Part shown: positions 24,704 through 33,853 of the stretch, one piece after another
Position numbering within the stretch: position 1 is the stretch's first letter
How the letters are laid out: each line of letters starts with the position of its first letter
From: Mycobacteriaceae bacterium
Lineage (GTDB): Bacteria > Actinomycetota > Actinomycetes > Mycobacteriales > Mycobacteriaceae
DNA length: 64,000 bases
Reading direction: 5' to 3'
Assembly (NCBI GenBank): GCA_019245755.1
Contig: JAFARC010000066.1
Span: forward strand, 1-64,000
Position numbers and translations under genes: made by a program
Notes under the pieces: model-generated
Database searches by the model: none
Told to the model about the DNA's origin: nothing
What the model saw: only the letters and a program-made list of their open reading frames with translations

Positions 24704-25857
24704 GCGGCGCTCCCGGGGCGCGTTGCCAGTCGCAGCAGCAGTGCCAGCGCAGCCTGCGCGTCGGCGGCGCATTGACCGTCCGCCGTGCGGGCGGTGGCCA
24801 CCAGCTCCTCGACCGCGGCCGCCGCGAAACCGCCGATGCCGAGGTCGTCGAACTCGCCGTCGGCCGGGATCACCGCCAGTTCGGTATGGCGCTGCCAGGG
24901 CTGCAGCGACGCGAACAGCCGCGCGTACTTGTCCAGGCACGCGTCCAGCTCAGCCCGGTCGGTCACGGTCAGCGACCCGGTCAGACCGTGCCGCACCACC
25001 GTGCGGTCTTTGTGGGGCAGCAGATCAAGGTTGATGTCGAGATCGGCCACGTCCCTGCTGTTGTCCACCGAGCGCCGCAGCGTCACAAACCGCCATCGAC
25101 CGACGCGGCGGCCCTCAACACGGACCCGGCGCTGGGCGTCCTCTTCGTCGATGTCGACCACCAGCACGTGGCCCGGGTCGGGCTCGACGTCCTCGAAATT
25201 GGTCACCTCCGGCGACCCCGAGTACCACACCCGGCCGCCGGCACCCACCGACATCCGGGAATGCTTGTCGCCCAACGCCACATAGTGCACCGCGCCGCGC
25301 GACAGCGCCTCCTCCAGCGCGCACAGCCGGATCAGCCACGGCTTGTCGCGGTCCGGCTCGAGGATGTCGACGCCGCCGTGGGCCACCAGGATTCGCGTCG
25401 CCCCGTCAGCGGGCAGCTCCGCCAGCGGCTCTGCGGCGAGGTCTGTGGTCGGGCGTTTGGAGCGCCACGGCGCGGCCACGATCTGCACGCCGGGGCGGAC
25501 GTTATGCACGCCGGCGCGATCAAGCACGACGACATTGTCCGGACGTTCGGCCAGAAACAGCGGGCTGGTGTAGACCGACGACGCGTCGAGCGGGTCGTGG
25601 TTGCCGGGCAGCAGGTAGACCGGGACGCCGATGACGCGCATCGCCTCCAGCGACTGGCTGATGACCCGCGGATCGAGCTGGTTGTGCTCGAAGACGTCAC
25701 CGGCGACGACCACGAACTCTGCGCCGGTTTCCGCCGCCACCGCGCCGATGGTGGCGACGGCGTCGCGGCGTGCCGCCGAATAACGCGGCTGTGCCTCGCC
25801 GTTGAGGAAATAGCGCGTCATGCCGAGCTGCCAGTCAGCGCTGTGCAGGAATCGCAT
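24700..25857 (-). CDS. SbcD/Mre11-like metallophosphoesterase nuclease (Rv1277-like)
   Basis: 385 residues. Calcineurin-like phosphoesterase motifs appear in order: FLHSADWQLG (motif I, DxH-type with Asp and His), VVVAGDVFEHN (II), LLPGNHDP (III), ILVAHGGVD (IV) and ALGDKHSR (V), so the two-metal site looks complete. A C-terminal capping region follows. It should cut DNA ends together with the SMC-like ATPase encoded four bases on, in the style of Mre11-Rad50/SbcCD. The gene is first in the pair and matches Rv1277. Confidence 0.92.
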   Translation of the reverse strand: MRFLHSADWQLGMTRYFLNGEAQPRYSAARRDAVATIGAVAAETGAEFVVVAGDVFEHNQLDPRVISQSLEAMRVIGVPVYLLPGNHDPLDASSVYTSPLFLAERPDNVVVLDRAGVHNVRPGVQIVAAPWRSKRPTTDLAAEPLAELPADGATRILVAHGGVDILEPDRDKPWLIRLCALEEALSRGAVHYVALGDKHSRMSVGAGGRVWYSGSPEVTNFEDVEPDPGHVLVVDIDEEDAQRRVRVEGRRVGRWRFVTLRRSVDNSRDVADLDINLDLLPHKDRTVVRHGLTGSLTVTDRAELDACLDKYARLFASLQPWQRHTELAVIPADGEFDDLGIGGFAAAAVEELVATARTADGQCAADAQAALALLLRLATRPGSAA

Positions 25858-25955
25858 CTCGGCTCCCTCTGGTCAACACTTCTCGAGGCAACGCGAGTGT
25901 AGGGCCCGGCACCGACAACTCAGGGGAGGCGAATCGGCATGCCGTAGCGTGGAGC

Positions 25956-26019
25956 GATGAGCGCTTGCGCGAAGAGCAACAGGCCCCGATGAGCGCTTGC
26001 GCGAAGAGCAATGGGCCCT
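25956..26019 (+). repeat. two tandem copies of a 32-bp repeat
   Basis: Copy 1 (25956-25987) and copy 2 (25988-26019) both begin GATGAGCGCTTGCGCGAAGA and differ at 3 of 32 positions. The array ends one base before the SixA start codon at 26021. Each unit contains an ATG, and the SixA frame is open through copy 2, so the duplication may affect initiation. No further copies were noticed in the window. Confidence 0.85.
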
Positions 26020-26020
26020 G

Positions 26021-26518
26021 ATGCGCAGGACCCTGCTGCTGATGCGGCATGCGAAGTCGGCGTACCCAGCGGGGGTGGCCGACCACGACCGTCCGCTGGC
26101 GCCGCGCGGCATCCGGGAGGCCGGGTTGGCCGGCGAGTGGTTGCACTCGTACGCGCCGCGCATCGATGCGGTGCGGTGCTCGACCGCGACCCGCGCGCGG
26201 GCCACCCTGGAGCACACCGGGCTGGACGCGCCTGTCATGTTCTGCGAACGCCTCTACGATGCGGTGCCCACAACGGTGATCGGCGTGATCAACGGCGTGC
26301 CCGAGGACGCCGTCACGCTGCTGCTGATCGGCCACGAGCCCGCGATCGGGCAGGTGTCACTGGCCCTGGCCGACGCTAAAGACAGCAACGAGACAGCATC
26401 GCAACAGATTTCGACCAAGTTCCCGACATCGGCCATCGCGGTGCTGCGCACCGGCGAACCGTGGCGTCGGCTCGAGCTCGGCGGCGCGGCGCTGGTCGGC
26501 TTCCACGTCCCGCGCTGA
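26021..26518 (+). CDS. sixA: SixA-type phosphohistidine phosphatase (histidine phosphatase superfamily)
   Basis: 165 residues. The phosphate-binding LLLMRHAKSAY has the nucleophilic His10 preceded by Arg9. TATRARATLEHTGL supplies the second Arg, and LLLIGHEPAIG the second catalytic His. SixA removes phosphate from phosphohistidine on HPt domains of two-component relays; other small phosphoesters are possible for mycobacterial members. The ATG at 26021 matches the family start; an upstream in-frame ATG would read through the 32-bp repeat. It corresponds to Rv1276c. Confidence 0.88.
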   Translation: MRRTLLLMRHAKSAYPAGVADHDRPLAPRGIREAGLAGEWLHSYAPRIDAVRCSTATRARATLEHTGLDAPVMFCERLYDAVPTTVIGVINGVPEDAVTLLLIGHEPAIGQVSLALADAKDSNETASQQISTKFPTSAIAVLRTGEPWRRLELGGAALVGFHVPR

Positions 26519-26523
26519 GCCGG

Positions 26524-26603
26524 GCCGATCCCCCGAGTCGCTGCGTTCGTTCCCCCCGGAAGCGCCGATCCCCCGAGTCGCTGCGCTCCTACCCCCGGGG
26601 AAC
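26524..26603. repeat. imperfect 40-bp tandem repeat between sixA and lprC
   Basis: Two 40-base units, at 26524 and 26564, each begin GCCGATCCCCCGAGTCGCTG and diverge towards their ends. A further partial echo (CCCCGAGTCCCCGAGTCCCC) follows to about 26635. It fills the gap between two convergent genes, so it may act as a transcriptional stop or simply be duplicated spacer DNA. Confidence 0.75.
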
Positions 26604-26645
26604 GTTGCTGCCCCGAGTCCCCGAGTCCCCTCGCTGCAACCCGAG

Positions 26646-27185
26646 CTACGAGTTCGTCGCCAGCGTCAGCTCCATCAGCTTGATCGCCATTCCGCACGCG
26701 TCGATGCCCGGCGCCTGCGGATTCACCCACCAGCCGACCACCCCGCCGGCGTCGCTGGCCACCCCGCAGGCGCCATTGGGATCATTGGGCCGCATCACGA
26801 TCGACTGCACTCCGGCGATCGAGCGGCTCTCGATCTGGTATTTGAGGTTCTGGGCGACCTTGCGCTCGTTGTCGAGGCTGCCCTGCTCGAACCAGAACCG
26901 GGTGATGTCGACCAGGCCGGCGGGGTTGGCGGCCTGCCAGCGGCAGACCGCGCCGACGAACGTGCTCTGAATGTCCAGCGGGTCGGCGCCCACCGTCTTG
27001 GCGAGAACGTCGGAGGTCAGCACGTCGCATTCCTTGAGCAGGTTGGGGTACTGCTGTTGGGAGTTGTTGTGTGGCGTCCCCGCTCCGGCTTTGACCGCGG
27101 TGCCGCTCACCGCTTGCGAGCAGCCCCCGGCGACCGCGACGACGGTTAGCGCTGCGGCCAGCACGGCCACCACTTTCCTGGTCAT
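26646..27185 (-). CDS. lprC: lipoprotein LprC, DUF3558-type
   Basis: 179 residues. The signal peptide MTRKVVAVLAAALTVVAVAG leads to a lipobox with Cys22. The mature domain is the DUF3558-type fold of mycobacterial Lpr proteins: YPNLLKECDVLTSDVLAKTV, VCRWQAANPAGLVDITRFWF and a C-terminal GWWVNPQAPGIDACG. It is tethered to the outer face of the plasma membrane; its ligand is unknown. Its ATG overlaps the lprB stop (TGATG), so both are made together. It matches M. tuberculosis LprC (Rv1275) closely. Confidence 0.93.
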   Translation of the reverse strand: MTRKVVAVLAAALTVVAVAGGCSQAVSGTAVKAGAGTPHNNSQQQYPNLLKECDVLTSDVLAKTVGADPLDIQSTFVGAVCRWQAANPAGLVDITRFWFEQGSLDNERKVAQNLKYQIESRSIAGVQSIVMRPNDPNGACGVASDAGGVVGWWVNPQAPGIDACGMAIKLMELTLATNS

Positions 27186-27733
27186 CACTTGCCCGCCGCT
27201 ATCGATTGGCGGGTGAGCTCCTTCGCCACGTCGCACGGGTCCGGAAACGGCTGCTGGCTGAAACTGATCGACCATTCGATGAAGTCGTCCTGGAATTGGA
27301 TGCCTACCTCGCACAGGCTGTTGCCCAGCGTGGGGTCGGTGCCGACCGCGACGAATCCGTTGTGGCCGTCGATGTTGAGATCGTCGACGCTGGCACGGGA
27401 CAGTTCCTCGGTTTTGCGTTCGCGTCCGATCGGGCTGCCGCGGTACCAGGTGAAGGAGAAGTGCGGCCCGAGGATGCCCCCGCCGGCCAGCCACTGGCAG
27501 CCGACCGAGTTGCGCGCGGTGTTCACCAGCCCGGCTACCCGGGTCAGCTGGCTGACGGTTTGATCGCTGATCCCTCCGCACTCCGGGAAAAACGGGCCGT
27601 GGCTGGCGCTTGGCGTGGACGGCTTCCCCGACGACGACGGGTTGCTGGAGCCCGCCGACCCGCTGGAACAGCCGGCGACGACGAAGATCGATAGCGCCGC
27701 TCCGAGGAGAAGCGCGGGCAGCTTGCGTCTCAC
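27185..27733 (-). CDS. lprB: lipoprotein LprB, DUF3558-type
   Basis: 182 residues from a GTG. The signal peptide (RRKLPALLLGAALSIFVVAG) ends at a lipobox with Cys22, followed by a Ser/Gly/Pro linker. The conserved domain starts HGPFFPECGGISDQTVSQLT and runs through WLAGGGILGPHFSFTWYRGS and SFSQQPFPDPCDVAKELT, as in LprB (Rv1274). It is the first gene of the lprB-lprC unit and points away from the ABC exporter genes. The upstream frame is open for a long way but has no homology. Exported, membrane-anchored, function unknown. Confidence 0.93.
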   Translation of the reverse strand: MRRKLPALLLGAALSIFVVAGCSSGSAGSSNPSSSGKPSTPSASHGPFFPECGGISDQTVSQLTRVAGLVNTARNSVGCQWLAGGGILGPHFSFTWYRGSPIGRERKTEELSRASVDDLNIDGHNGFVAVGTDPTLGNSLCEVGIQFQDDFIEWSISFSQQPFPDPCDVAKELTRQSIAAGK

Positions 27734-27881
27734 CAAATCCGTTTCCCGCCGCTCGTCACAGCATGCAGGATAGCGGCAGCCCGCCGGTTTCCACGGGTAT
27801 GGCAATTGACCAGCATTTTTATCTCCGGACTCGTGTCGATCCGGGCATACAGCTGCCAGGAAGGTATGCGAAAGTACGGAA

Positions 27882-29621
27882 ATGCTGCTCAGACTGCTGC
27901 GACAGTACGTGCGGCCGTTCCGGCGGCTGATCGCGGTTGTCATGCTGCTGCAGCTGATCAGCACGCTGGCTTCGCTCTGCCTGCCGACTGTCAACGCGGC
28001 GATCATCGACGACGGGGTGGCCAGGGGCGATACCGGCATGATCACCGAGCTCGGGATGGTGATGCTGGCGGTCAGCGGGCTGCAGGTGCTGTGCGCGGTG
28101 GGGGCGGTGTATTTCGGCTCCCGTACCGGCATGGGGTTCGGCCGCGACCTGCGCTCGGCGATCTTCCACCACGTCACCGGCTTCTCGGCGCGCGAAACCG
28201 CCCGTTTCGGCGCGCCGTCGCTGCTGACCCGCACCACGAACGACGTCCAGCAGATCCAGATCCTGGTCCAGATGACCTGCACGATGCTGATCACCGCGCC
28301 GATCATGAGCGTCGGCGGCATCTTCATGGCGATCCACCAGGACGCCGGCCTGTCCTGGCTGCTGCTGGTCAGTGTTCCGGCACTGGCGCTGGCCAACTAC
28401 TGGATCGTCTCGCACCTGCTGCCGATCTTTCGGCGCATGCAGAAGCTGATCGACGGCATCAACCGGGTCATGCGCGAACAGCTGTCGGGCATCCGGGTGA
28501 TCCGCGCGTTCGCCCGGGAGCCGTTCGAGCGCTCCCGCTTCGCCGAGGCCAACCGCGCGCTGTCGCACACCGCGCTGGAGGCCGGTCGCTGGCAGGCGCT
28601 GATGCTGCCGGTCACCACGCTGGTGATCAACCTGTCCAGCGTCGCGCTGATCTGGTTCGGCGGGCTGCGTATCGACGCGGGCCGGATGCAGGTGGGCTCG
28701 CTGATCGCGTTCCTGTCCTACTTCATGCAGATCTTGATGGCGGTGCTGATGGCGACGTTCATCTTGATCATGCTGCCGCGGGCCTCGGTGTGCGCCGAGC
28801 GGATCAGCGAGGTGCTCTCGACCCAGCCCGCGATCATCAGCCCCCCGCGACCGGTGCGTCGGCACCCCGTGCATGGAGTGGTCCATCTGCAGGATGCGAC
28901 GTTCTGCTATCCGGGCGCGGACCGTGCTGTGCTGCAACGTATTACGCTGACGGCTCATCCCGGCACCACCACCGCGATCGTGGGCTCCACCGGCTCGGGG
29001 AAGTCCACGCTGGTGTCGTTGATCTGCCGTCTGTACGACGTGACCGACGGCTCGGTGGCGGTGGACGGCGTCGATGTCCGCGACTACGACCTCGAGCACC
29101 TATGGTCGGCGATCGGGCTGGTCCCGCAGCGCGGGTATCTGTTTTCGGGCACCGTGGCCGAGAACCTGCGCTACGGCAACGCCGACGCGACCGACGCCGA
29201 GATGTGGGAGGCGCTGCGCGTCGCGTCGGCCGACGGGTTCGTCGGCGCGCATCCCGAGGGGCTGCAGATGCCGGTGTCGCAGGCTGGCATCAACTTCTCG
29301 GGCGGACAGCGCCAGCGGCTCGCGATCGCCCGCGCGGTGATTCGCCGGCCCACGGTGTACCTGTTCGACGACGCCTTCTCGGCGCTGGACGTGCACACCG
29401 ACGCGCGGGTCCGCGCGGCGCTGCGGGAGGTGTCCGCCGACGCGACGGTGCTGATTGTGTCTCAACGCATCTCCACGATCGCCGAGGCGGACCAGGTGGT
29501 CGTCGTGGACGACGGACGCGTGGTGGGGGTCGGCGGCCATGACCAGCTGCTGGCCGACTGCCCGACCTACGCCGAGTTCGTCGACTCGCAGGCGGTGGTG
29601 TCCGCGGGGAGCTCGCGGTGA
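27882..29621 (+). CDS. heterodimeric ABC exporter subunit with degenerate ATP site (Rv1273c-like)
   Basis: 579 residues: six transmembrane helices (about 15-300), then a nucleotide-binding domain. Walker A STGSGKST (about 368-375) and the signature [12 protein letters not shown] are intact, but Walker B ends LFDDAF, with Asp in place of the catalytic Glu, and the switch residue is Gln (VSQRIST) instead of His. The ATP site built on its Walker A is therefore catalytically impaired, as in asymmetric exporters. Its end overlaps the partner gene by four bases. It likely exports a lipid or drug with that partner. Confidence 0.93.
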   Translation: MLLRLLRQYVRPFRRLIAVVMLLQLISTLASLCLPTVNAAIIDDGVARGDTGMITELGMVMLAVSGLQVLCAVGAVYFGSRTGMGFGRDLRSAIFHHVTGFSARETARFGAPSLLTRTTNDVQQIQILVQMTCTMLITAPIMSVGGIFMAIHQDAGLSWLLLVSVPALALANYWIVSHLLPIFRRMQKLIDGINRVMREQLSGIRVIRAFAREPFERSRFAEANRALSHTALEAGRWQALMLPVTTLVINLSSVALIWFGGLRIDAGRMQVGSLIAFLSYFMQILMAVLMATFILIMLPRASVCAERISEVLSTQPAIISPPRPVRRHPVHGVVHLQDATFCYPGADRAVLQRITLTAHPGTTTAIVGSTGSGKSTLVSLICRLYDVTDGSVAVDGVDVRDYDLEHLWSAIGLVPQRGYLFSGTVAENLRYGNADATDAEMWEALRVASADGFVGAHPEGLQMPVSQAGINFSGGQRQRLAIARAVIRRPTVYLFDDAFSALDVHTDARVRAALREVSADATVLIVSQRISTIAEADQVVVVDDGRVVGVGGHDQLLADCPTYAEFVDSQAVVSAGSSR

Positions 29622-31522
29622 CGGCCGGGCTGCGCCCGGTCCGCGGCGTCGTGCTGGCCCCCACCGAGCGGTCCCGGGACTTCCGGGGCACGGCGATCCG
29701 CCTGGTCAAACGGCTCACTCCGCAGCGCTGGCTGACCGCGGCGGTGATGAGCCTGGGCATCGCCGGTGTCGGGCTCAACGTGATCGGGCCGCGAATCCTC
29801 GGGCATGCCACCGACCTGCTGTTCAGCGGCGTGATCGGCCGCCGGCTGCCCGCCGGGATCACCAAGGGGCAGGCGGTCGCCGCCGCCCGCGCCCGCGGCG
29901 ACAACACGTTTGCAGACCTGCTGTCGGGGATGAACGTCAGGCCTGGTGTCGGTGTCGACTTCGGGGCGGTGGGCCGGACGCTGCTGCTGGCGCTGGGCCT
30001 GTATCTGCTTGGTGCGCTGATGGTGTGGGCGCAGTTCAGGCTGCTCAACATCACGGTGCAGCGCACGATGATGGGGCTGCGGTCCGACGTTGAGGACAAG
30101 GTGCACCGGATGCCCTTGTCGTACTTCGATTCCCGCCAGCGCGGTGAGCTGCTCAGCCGGGTGACCAATGACATCGACAACGTCCAGACGTCGCTGTCGA
30201 TGACGATCAGCCAGTTGCTCACCTCGGTACTGACGGTGCTCGCGGTGCTGGTGATGATGCTGACGATGTCGCCGCTGCTTGCGGTGATCACATTGTTGAC
30301 GGTGCCGTTGTCGCTGTTGGTGACGAGAACGATCGCGCGGCGATCGCAGCGACTGTTCGTCGCGCAATGGGCCAACACCGGTCGGCTCAACGCGCATATC
30401 GAGGAGACCTACAGCGGCTTCACGCTGGTGAAGACCTTCGGGCACCGCGCGCGGGCCGAGGAGCAGTTCCGCGACTTCAACGCCGACGTGTACCACGCCA
30501 GTTTCGGCGCGCAGTTTCTGTCCGGGCTGGTGTCGCCGGCGACGATGTTTATCGGCAACCTCAGCTATGTCGCCGTCGCGGTGGTTGGTGGACTTCAGGT
30601 CGCCACCGGCCAGATCACGCTGGGCGGCATCCAGGCGTTCACCCAGTACGTCCGCCAGTTCAACCAACCGCTCACCCAGGTCTCGGCGATGTACAACACG
30701 CTGCAGTCCGGGATGGCGAGCGCCGAGCGGGTTTTCGACCTGCTGGACGCGCCGGAGCAGACACCGGATACCCCGGTGGTCTTGACGTCGCCCAACGGGC
30801 GGCGCAGCGGGCTGGTGGAGTTCCGGCACGTCGACTTCAGCTACCGCCCGGGCACGCCGGTGATCGAGGACTTGTCGCTGGTTGCCGAACCGGGCAGCAC
30901 GGTCGCGATCGTGGGGCCGACCGGCGCAGGCAAGACCACGCTGGTGAACCTGCTGATGAGGTTCTACGAGGTCGACTCCGGGCGCATTCTGATCGACGGG
31001 GTGGATATCGCTACCGTCAGCCGGTACGCGTTGCGTTCGCGGATCGGAATGGTGCTGCAGGACACCTGGCTTTTCGGCGGAACGATCGCCGAGAACATCG
31101 CCTACGGCCGCCCCGGCGCCACCCGCGAGGAGATCGTCGAGGCCGCCAGGAGCGCCTATGTGGACCGGTTCGTGCATACACTGCCCGACGGCTACGACAC
31201 GTGGGTCAGTGACGACGGCGGCAACATCAGCGCCGGCGAGAAGCAGCTGATCACAATCGCGCGCGCGTTCCTCGCGCGTCCGCAACTGCTGATCCTGGAC
31301 GAGGCCACCAGCTCGGTGGACACCCGCACCGAGGTGCTGATTCAGCACGCGATGGGCGAACTGCGCCGCGATCGGACCAGTTTCATCATCGCGCACCGTC
31401 TTTCCACGATCCGCGATGCCGACGTCATCCTGGTGATGGAGGCCGGGCGGATCGTCGAGCACGGCAGCCACCAGGAGCTGATGGCACGCCGGGGCGCCTA
31501 CTACGAGATGACCCGGGTCTGA
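29618..31522 (+). CDS. heterodimeric ABC exporter subunit with competent ATP site (Rv1272c-like)
   Basis: 634 residues with an N-terminal six-helix domain, which carries an extra loop of about 50 residues near 60-110, and a C-terminal ATPase. Walker A is GPTGAGKTT (about 434-442), Walker [13 protein letters not shown] has the catalytic Glu, and the switch His is present (IIAHRLST). The signature is ISAGEKQL rather than SGGQ, so the weak signature pairs with the partner's degenerate Walker B, leaving one working ATP site. GTG start (GTGA overlap). Together the pair equals Rv1273c/Rv1272c. Confidence 0.93.
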   Translation: MTAGLRPVRGVVLAPTERSRDFRGTAIRLVKRLTPQRWLTAAVMSLGIAGVGLNVIGPRILGHATDLLFSGVIGRRLPAGITKGQAVAAARARGDNTFADLLSGMNVRPGVGVDFGAVGRTLLLALGLYLLGALMVWAQFRLLNITVQRTMMGLRSDVEDKVHRMPLSYFDSRQRGELLSRVTNDIDNVQTSLSMTISQLLTSVLTVLAVLVMMLTMSPLLAVITLLTVPLSLLVTRTIARRSQRLFVAQWANTGRLNAHIEETYSGFTLVKTFGHRARAEEQFRDFNADVYHASFGAQFLSGLVSPATMFIGNLSYVAVAVVGGLQVATGQITLGGIQAFTQYVRQFNQPLTQVSAMYNTLQSGMASAERVFDLLDAPEQTPDTPVVLTSPNGRRSGLVEFRHVDFSYRPGTPVIEDLSLVAEPGSTVAIVGPTGAGKTTLVNLLMRFYEVDSGRILIDGVDIATVSRYALRSRIGMVLQDTWLFGGTIAENIAYGRPGATREEIVEAARSAYVDRFVHTLPDGYDTWVSDDGGNISAGEKQLITIARAFLARPQLLILDEATSSVDTRTEVLIQHAMGELRRDRTSFIIAHRLSTIRDADVILVMEAGRIVEHGSHQELMARRGAYYEMTRV

Positions 31523-32070
31523 GCCATGATGCGGTCGTAGAGCGCGCACACCCATTGCACGTCGCCCACCGCGGTGTGGCGCTGGTAGCCGCTCGGGTCG
31601 ACGCCCAGCTCCCGGCTGAGCTGTTCTCCGTTCAGAGGTATCTGCACGCGTTGACCGGTTGCGGCGAGATAACCGGCGGCCAGTGCTTCGACGTCGATCA
31701 CCGCGTACAGATGCGGCGCCAGGATTCCGTAGTGACGCAGCAGCCGGGTCAGGTGCAGCGAATCGAAGGTCGGCACCGCACCGACCATCACCGCGTCTCC
31801 GCCGAGGAACTCCGCGATCGCTATCCCCGCCTTCCTGCGCGACCAGCGCTGTTGCGGCGAGCCGCGCCGCGCGAGGTACTGCGATCGGAACGGCTCCGGA
31901 AGCCCGGTGGCGGCCCGCATCTCGTCGTGCTCGACGAGGATGTGCAGCCATGACGACGAGCCGTCGGCGTAGCGCCGCAGTCCGGCGAATTCCCAGATTT
32001 CGTCGTCGGGACGCAGCCCGGTGCATTCGGTGTCGACGAATACCAGCTCGGCTTGTCGTTCGGGGGCCAC
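31501..32070 (-). CDS. DEDDh 3'-5' exonuclease (DnaQ-like)
   Basis: 189 residues. Exo[12 protein letters not shown] gives the Asp-x-Glu pair, ExoII is in [13 protein letters not shown] (Asp), and Exo[18 protein letters not shown] gives His and Asp, so all DEDDh residues are present. Such stand-alone nucleases trim DNA or RNA 3' ends; the substrate is not clear. [14 protein letters not shown] segment between ExoI and ExoII is unlike the polymerase proofreading subunits. The gene overlaps the convergent ABC exporter by 22 bases. Confidence 0.78.
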   Translation of the reverse strand: MAPERQAELVFVDTECTGLRPDDEIWEFAGLRRYADGSSSWLHILVEHDEMRAATGLPEPFRSQYLARRGSPQQRWSRRKAGIAIAEFLGGDAVMVGAVPTFDSLHLTRLLRHYGILAPHLYAVIDVEALAAGYLAATGQRVQIPLNGEQLSRELGVDPSGYQRHTAVGDVQWVCALYDRIMAQTRVIS

Positions 32071-32093
32071 CCGACAGGCATAGCAGAGCCGCG

Positions 32094-32660
32094 TTAGAGC
32101 TGCGGACCCTCCGCTCGCAGGTTGTCGACCTCCGACATCGCGTCACGTAGCTTGGCGAGCCAGTCCTCGGTGTGCTCGCCGACGAGTTTCACCGACCACG
32201 CCAGCGCGTCGGACCGCGACCGGGCGACGCCGGCGTCGACCAACGTGTCCAGCACCTGCCGTTCGGGTTGGCGCAGCCGGGTCATCACCGGCACCGCGAC
32301 GTTGGTGAACATGGTCCGCTCGCCGCCGACCTGGACGCCCCAGGACACGGTGCGTCCGTAGCGGGCCTGGGCTTCGTCGGCGATCCGCATCCGCTCGGCG
32401 CGGGTCTCTTCGCGGAACCGTGCGGCGCGGCCCGCGCTGCGGGCGTCGGCGCCTTCTCCTGCTGCGCCCTCCGGCTCGGCAAGTTGGCCGACGACGGTGA
32501 TTTCCTCGCGGTCGACCACGACCTGCGGCTCACCGGTGAACCAGTTGTCGGGCAGCCGCCCGGCGAACCAGTCGGGGGCGTCGCTGGCGTCCGGCTGCTG
32601 AGCTTGCTGCCATCCGCCGGGGCGGCCGAAACGTCGGCCATATCCATGATGCGTTCTCAT
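32094..32660 (-). CDS. conserved hypothetical protein
   Basis: 188 residues of no named family. The N terminus is Gly/Arg/Gln-rich and probably disordered (HHGYGRRFGRPGG). The core has DWFAGRLPDNWFTGEPQVVV followed by DREEITVVGQL, a charged helical stretch (FREETRAERMRIADEAQARY), and a C-terminal VLDTLVDAGVARSRSDALAW that resembles a ribbon-helix-helix or small-helix DNA-binding motif (about 137-156). It may therefore be a regulator; this is inference only. Its start lies directly after three 8-base-spaced TTACA repeats. Confidence 0.7.
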   Translation of the reverse strand: MRTHHGYGRRFGRPGGWQQAQQPDASDAPDWFAGRLPDNWFTGEPQVVVDREEITVVGQLAEPEGAAGEGADARSAGRAARFREETRAERMRIADEAQARYGRTVSWGVQVGGERTMFTNVAVPVMTRLRQPERQVLDTLVDAGVARSRSDALAWSVKLVGEHTEDWLAKLRDAMSEVDNLRAEGPQL

Positions 32661-32662
32661 GC

Positions 32663-32683
32663 TTACATGATTACACCGTTACA
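32663..32683 (-). promoter_or_regulatory. three TGTAA motifs spaced 8 bp, upstream of the hypothetical gene
   Basis: On the minus strand TGTAACGG, TGTAATCA and TGTAAGCA follow one another directly and end at the ATG at 32660. TAATCA within the middle unit sits where a -10 box would be for a leaderless transcript. The exact 8-base spacing in otherwise GC-rich DNA suggests a regulator-binding array or a repeat-built promoter. Confidence 0.45.
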
Positions 32684-32781
32684 CCCGAGTTCAGGGAGCT
32701 TTCTCCGACAGCGAAACCGTGATCCCACCGAAGCCTCCGGATTCGGCCGGAGTCGCCTGCGCCTTCGGTAGTTTCGGCATC

Positions 32782-33810
32782 GTGCGCGAGCCGTCCGAGC
32801 TGACCAATCGCCAGGTCGTGCTGCGTCACCGCCCCACCGGCTTGGTCCAACCCGGTGACACCGAGCTGATCACCTCGCCGGCGCCGGAGCCGACCGAGGG
32901 GGAGGCGCTGGTCCGCACCACCTACGTGGGGATTGACGCCGCCGTGCGGACCTGGCTCAACGACCAGCCGGGCTACCTGCCCCCGGTGCAGCTGGGCGAC
33001 GTCATTCGGGCGGCCGGGGTCGGCGAAGTGGTGGCGTCGCGCTGCGCCGCCTACGCCGTCGGCGATGTGGTCACCACGCTGGCGGGCTTCCAGCAATACG
33101 TGATCGTGCGCGACGACGTGTTCACCACCGTCATCCCCGGCGTAGCGGACCAGCTGGCGATGATGTCGGTGTACGGCTCGACCGGCGCGACCGCCTACTT
33201 CGGGATGGTCGACATCGGCCGGCCCCGGTCCGGGGAGACGGTGGTGGTCTCGGCCGCGGCGGGCGCCACCGGGTCGCTGGCCGGGCAGATCGCCAAGATC
33301 GCCGGCGCCCGGGTGGTGGGCATCGCGGGCGGCCCGCAGAAGTGCCGGGTGGTGGTTGATGAGTTCGGGTTCGATTCCTGCATCGACTACAAGGAGGGCG
33401 ACCTGGCGGCCGCACTCAAGCGGCACTGCCCGCGTGGCGTCGACGTGTACTTCGACAGCGTCGGCGGTCCGATCCTGGACGCGGTGCTGGGCCGCCTGGC
33501 ACCCAAGGCCCGGGTCGTACTCTGCGGCGTGATCTCCAGCTACCTCACCGGTGAGCACCCGGGGCCGGCCAACTACGTGAACCTTCTGGCCAAAAGCGCA
33601 CTCATGCAGGGGTTCAACACGCTCGACCAGTGGGGCCGCTTCGAGGAGGCCTTCGCCGCGCTCCGCCAATGGGGCTCCGAGGGCCGGCTGGTGCACCGCG
33701 CGCACATCTTCGAGGGCGTCGAGTCGTGCGTCGACGCCCTGAACGGGCTGTTCACCGGGGCCAACATCGGCAAGACGGTGGTCAAGGTCGGCGAACCCAC
33801 GCCACGCTGA
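32782..33810 (+). CDS. MDR-family NADP-dependent oxidoreductase (PTGR/quinone-reductase-like)
   Basis: 342 residues of the zinc-independent medium-chain reductase class. TNRQVVLRHRPTGLVQPGD is the family's start, VGIDAAVRTWLND lies in the catalytic domain, and the Rossmann motif AAAGATGSLAGQIAKIAGAR-V binds NADP(H). GIAGGPQKC and DYKEGDLAAALK match prostaglandin-reductase-like enzymes that reduce alpha,beta-unsaturated ketones. No zinc-binding Cys cluster is seen. The GTG at 32782 gives the family length; the frame remains open to a GTG at 32719. Confidence 0.86.
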   Translation: MREPSELTNRQVVLRHRPTGLVQPGDTELITSPAPEPTEGEALVRTTYVGIDAAVRTWLNDQPGYLPPVQLGDVIRAAGVGEVVASRCAAYAVGDVVTTLAGFQQYVIVRDDVFTTVIPGVADQLAMMSVYGSTGATAYFGMVDIGRPRSGETVVVSAAAGATGSLAGQIAKIAGARVVGIAGGPQKCRVVVDEFGFDSCIDYKEGDLAAALKRHCPRGVDVYFDSVGGPILDAVLGRLAPKARVVLCGVISSYLTGEHPGPANYVNLLAKSALMQGFNTLDQWGRFEEAFAALRQWGSEGRLVHRAHIFEGVESCVDALNGLFTGANIGKTVVKVGEPTPR

Positions 33811-33853
33811 GGCCTTCACCGACGGACGCCGCGGCCGGCTACCGCCGGCGGTT

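Noticed and set aside
25956..26635. Tandem 32-bp and 40-bp repeats considered as a CRISPR array
   Set aside because: Units are contiguous without spacers, only two copies each, and no cas gene is present.
27806..29542. 578-codon plus-strand frame over the first ABC exporter gene
   Set aside because: It is the +1 shadow of the Rv1273c-like gene; the true frame carries Walker and signature motifs.
29567..32146. 859-codon minus-strand open frame
   Set aside because: Antisense shadow of the Rv1272c-like ABC exporter gene; low-complexity Arg/His/Gln composition and no domain.
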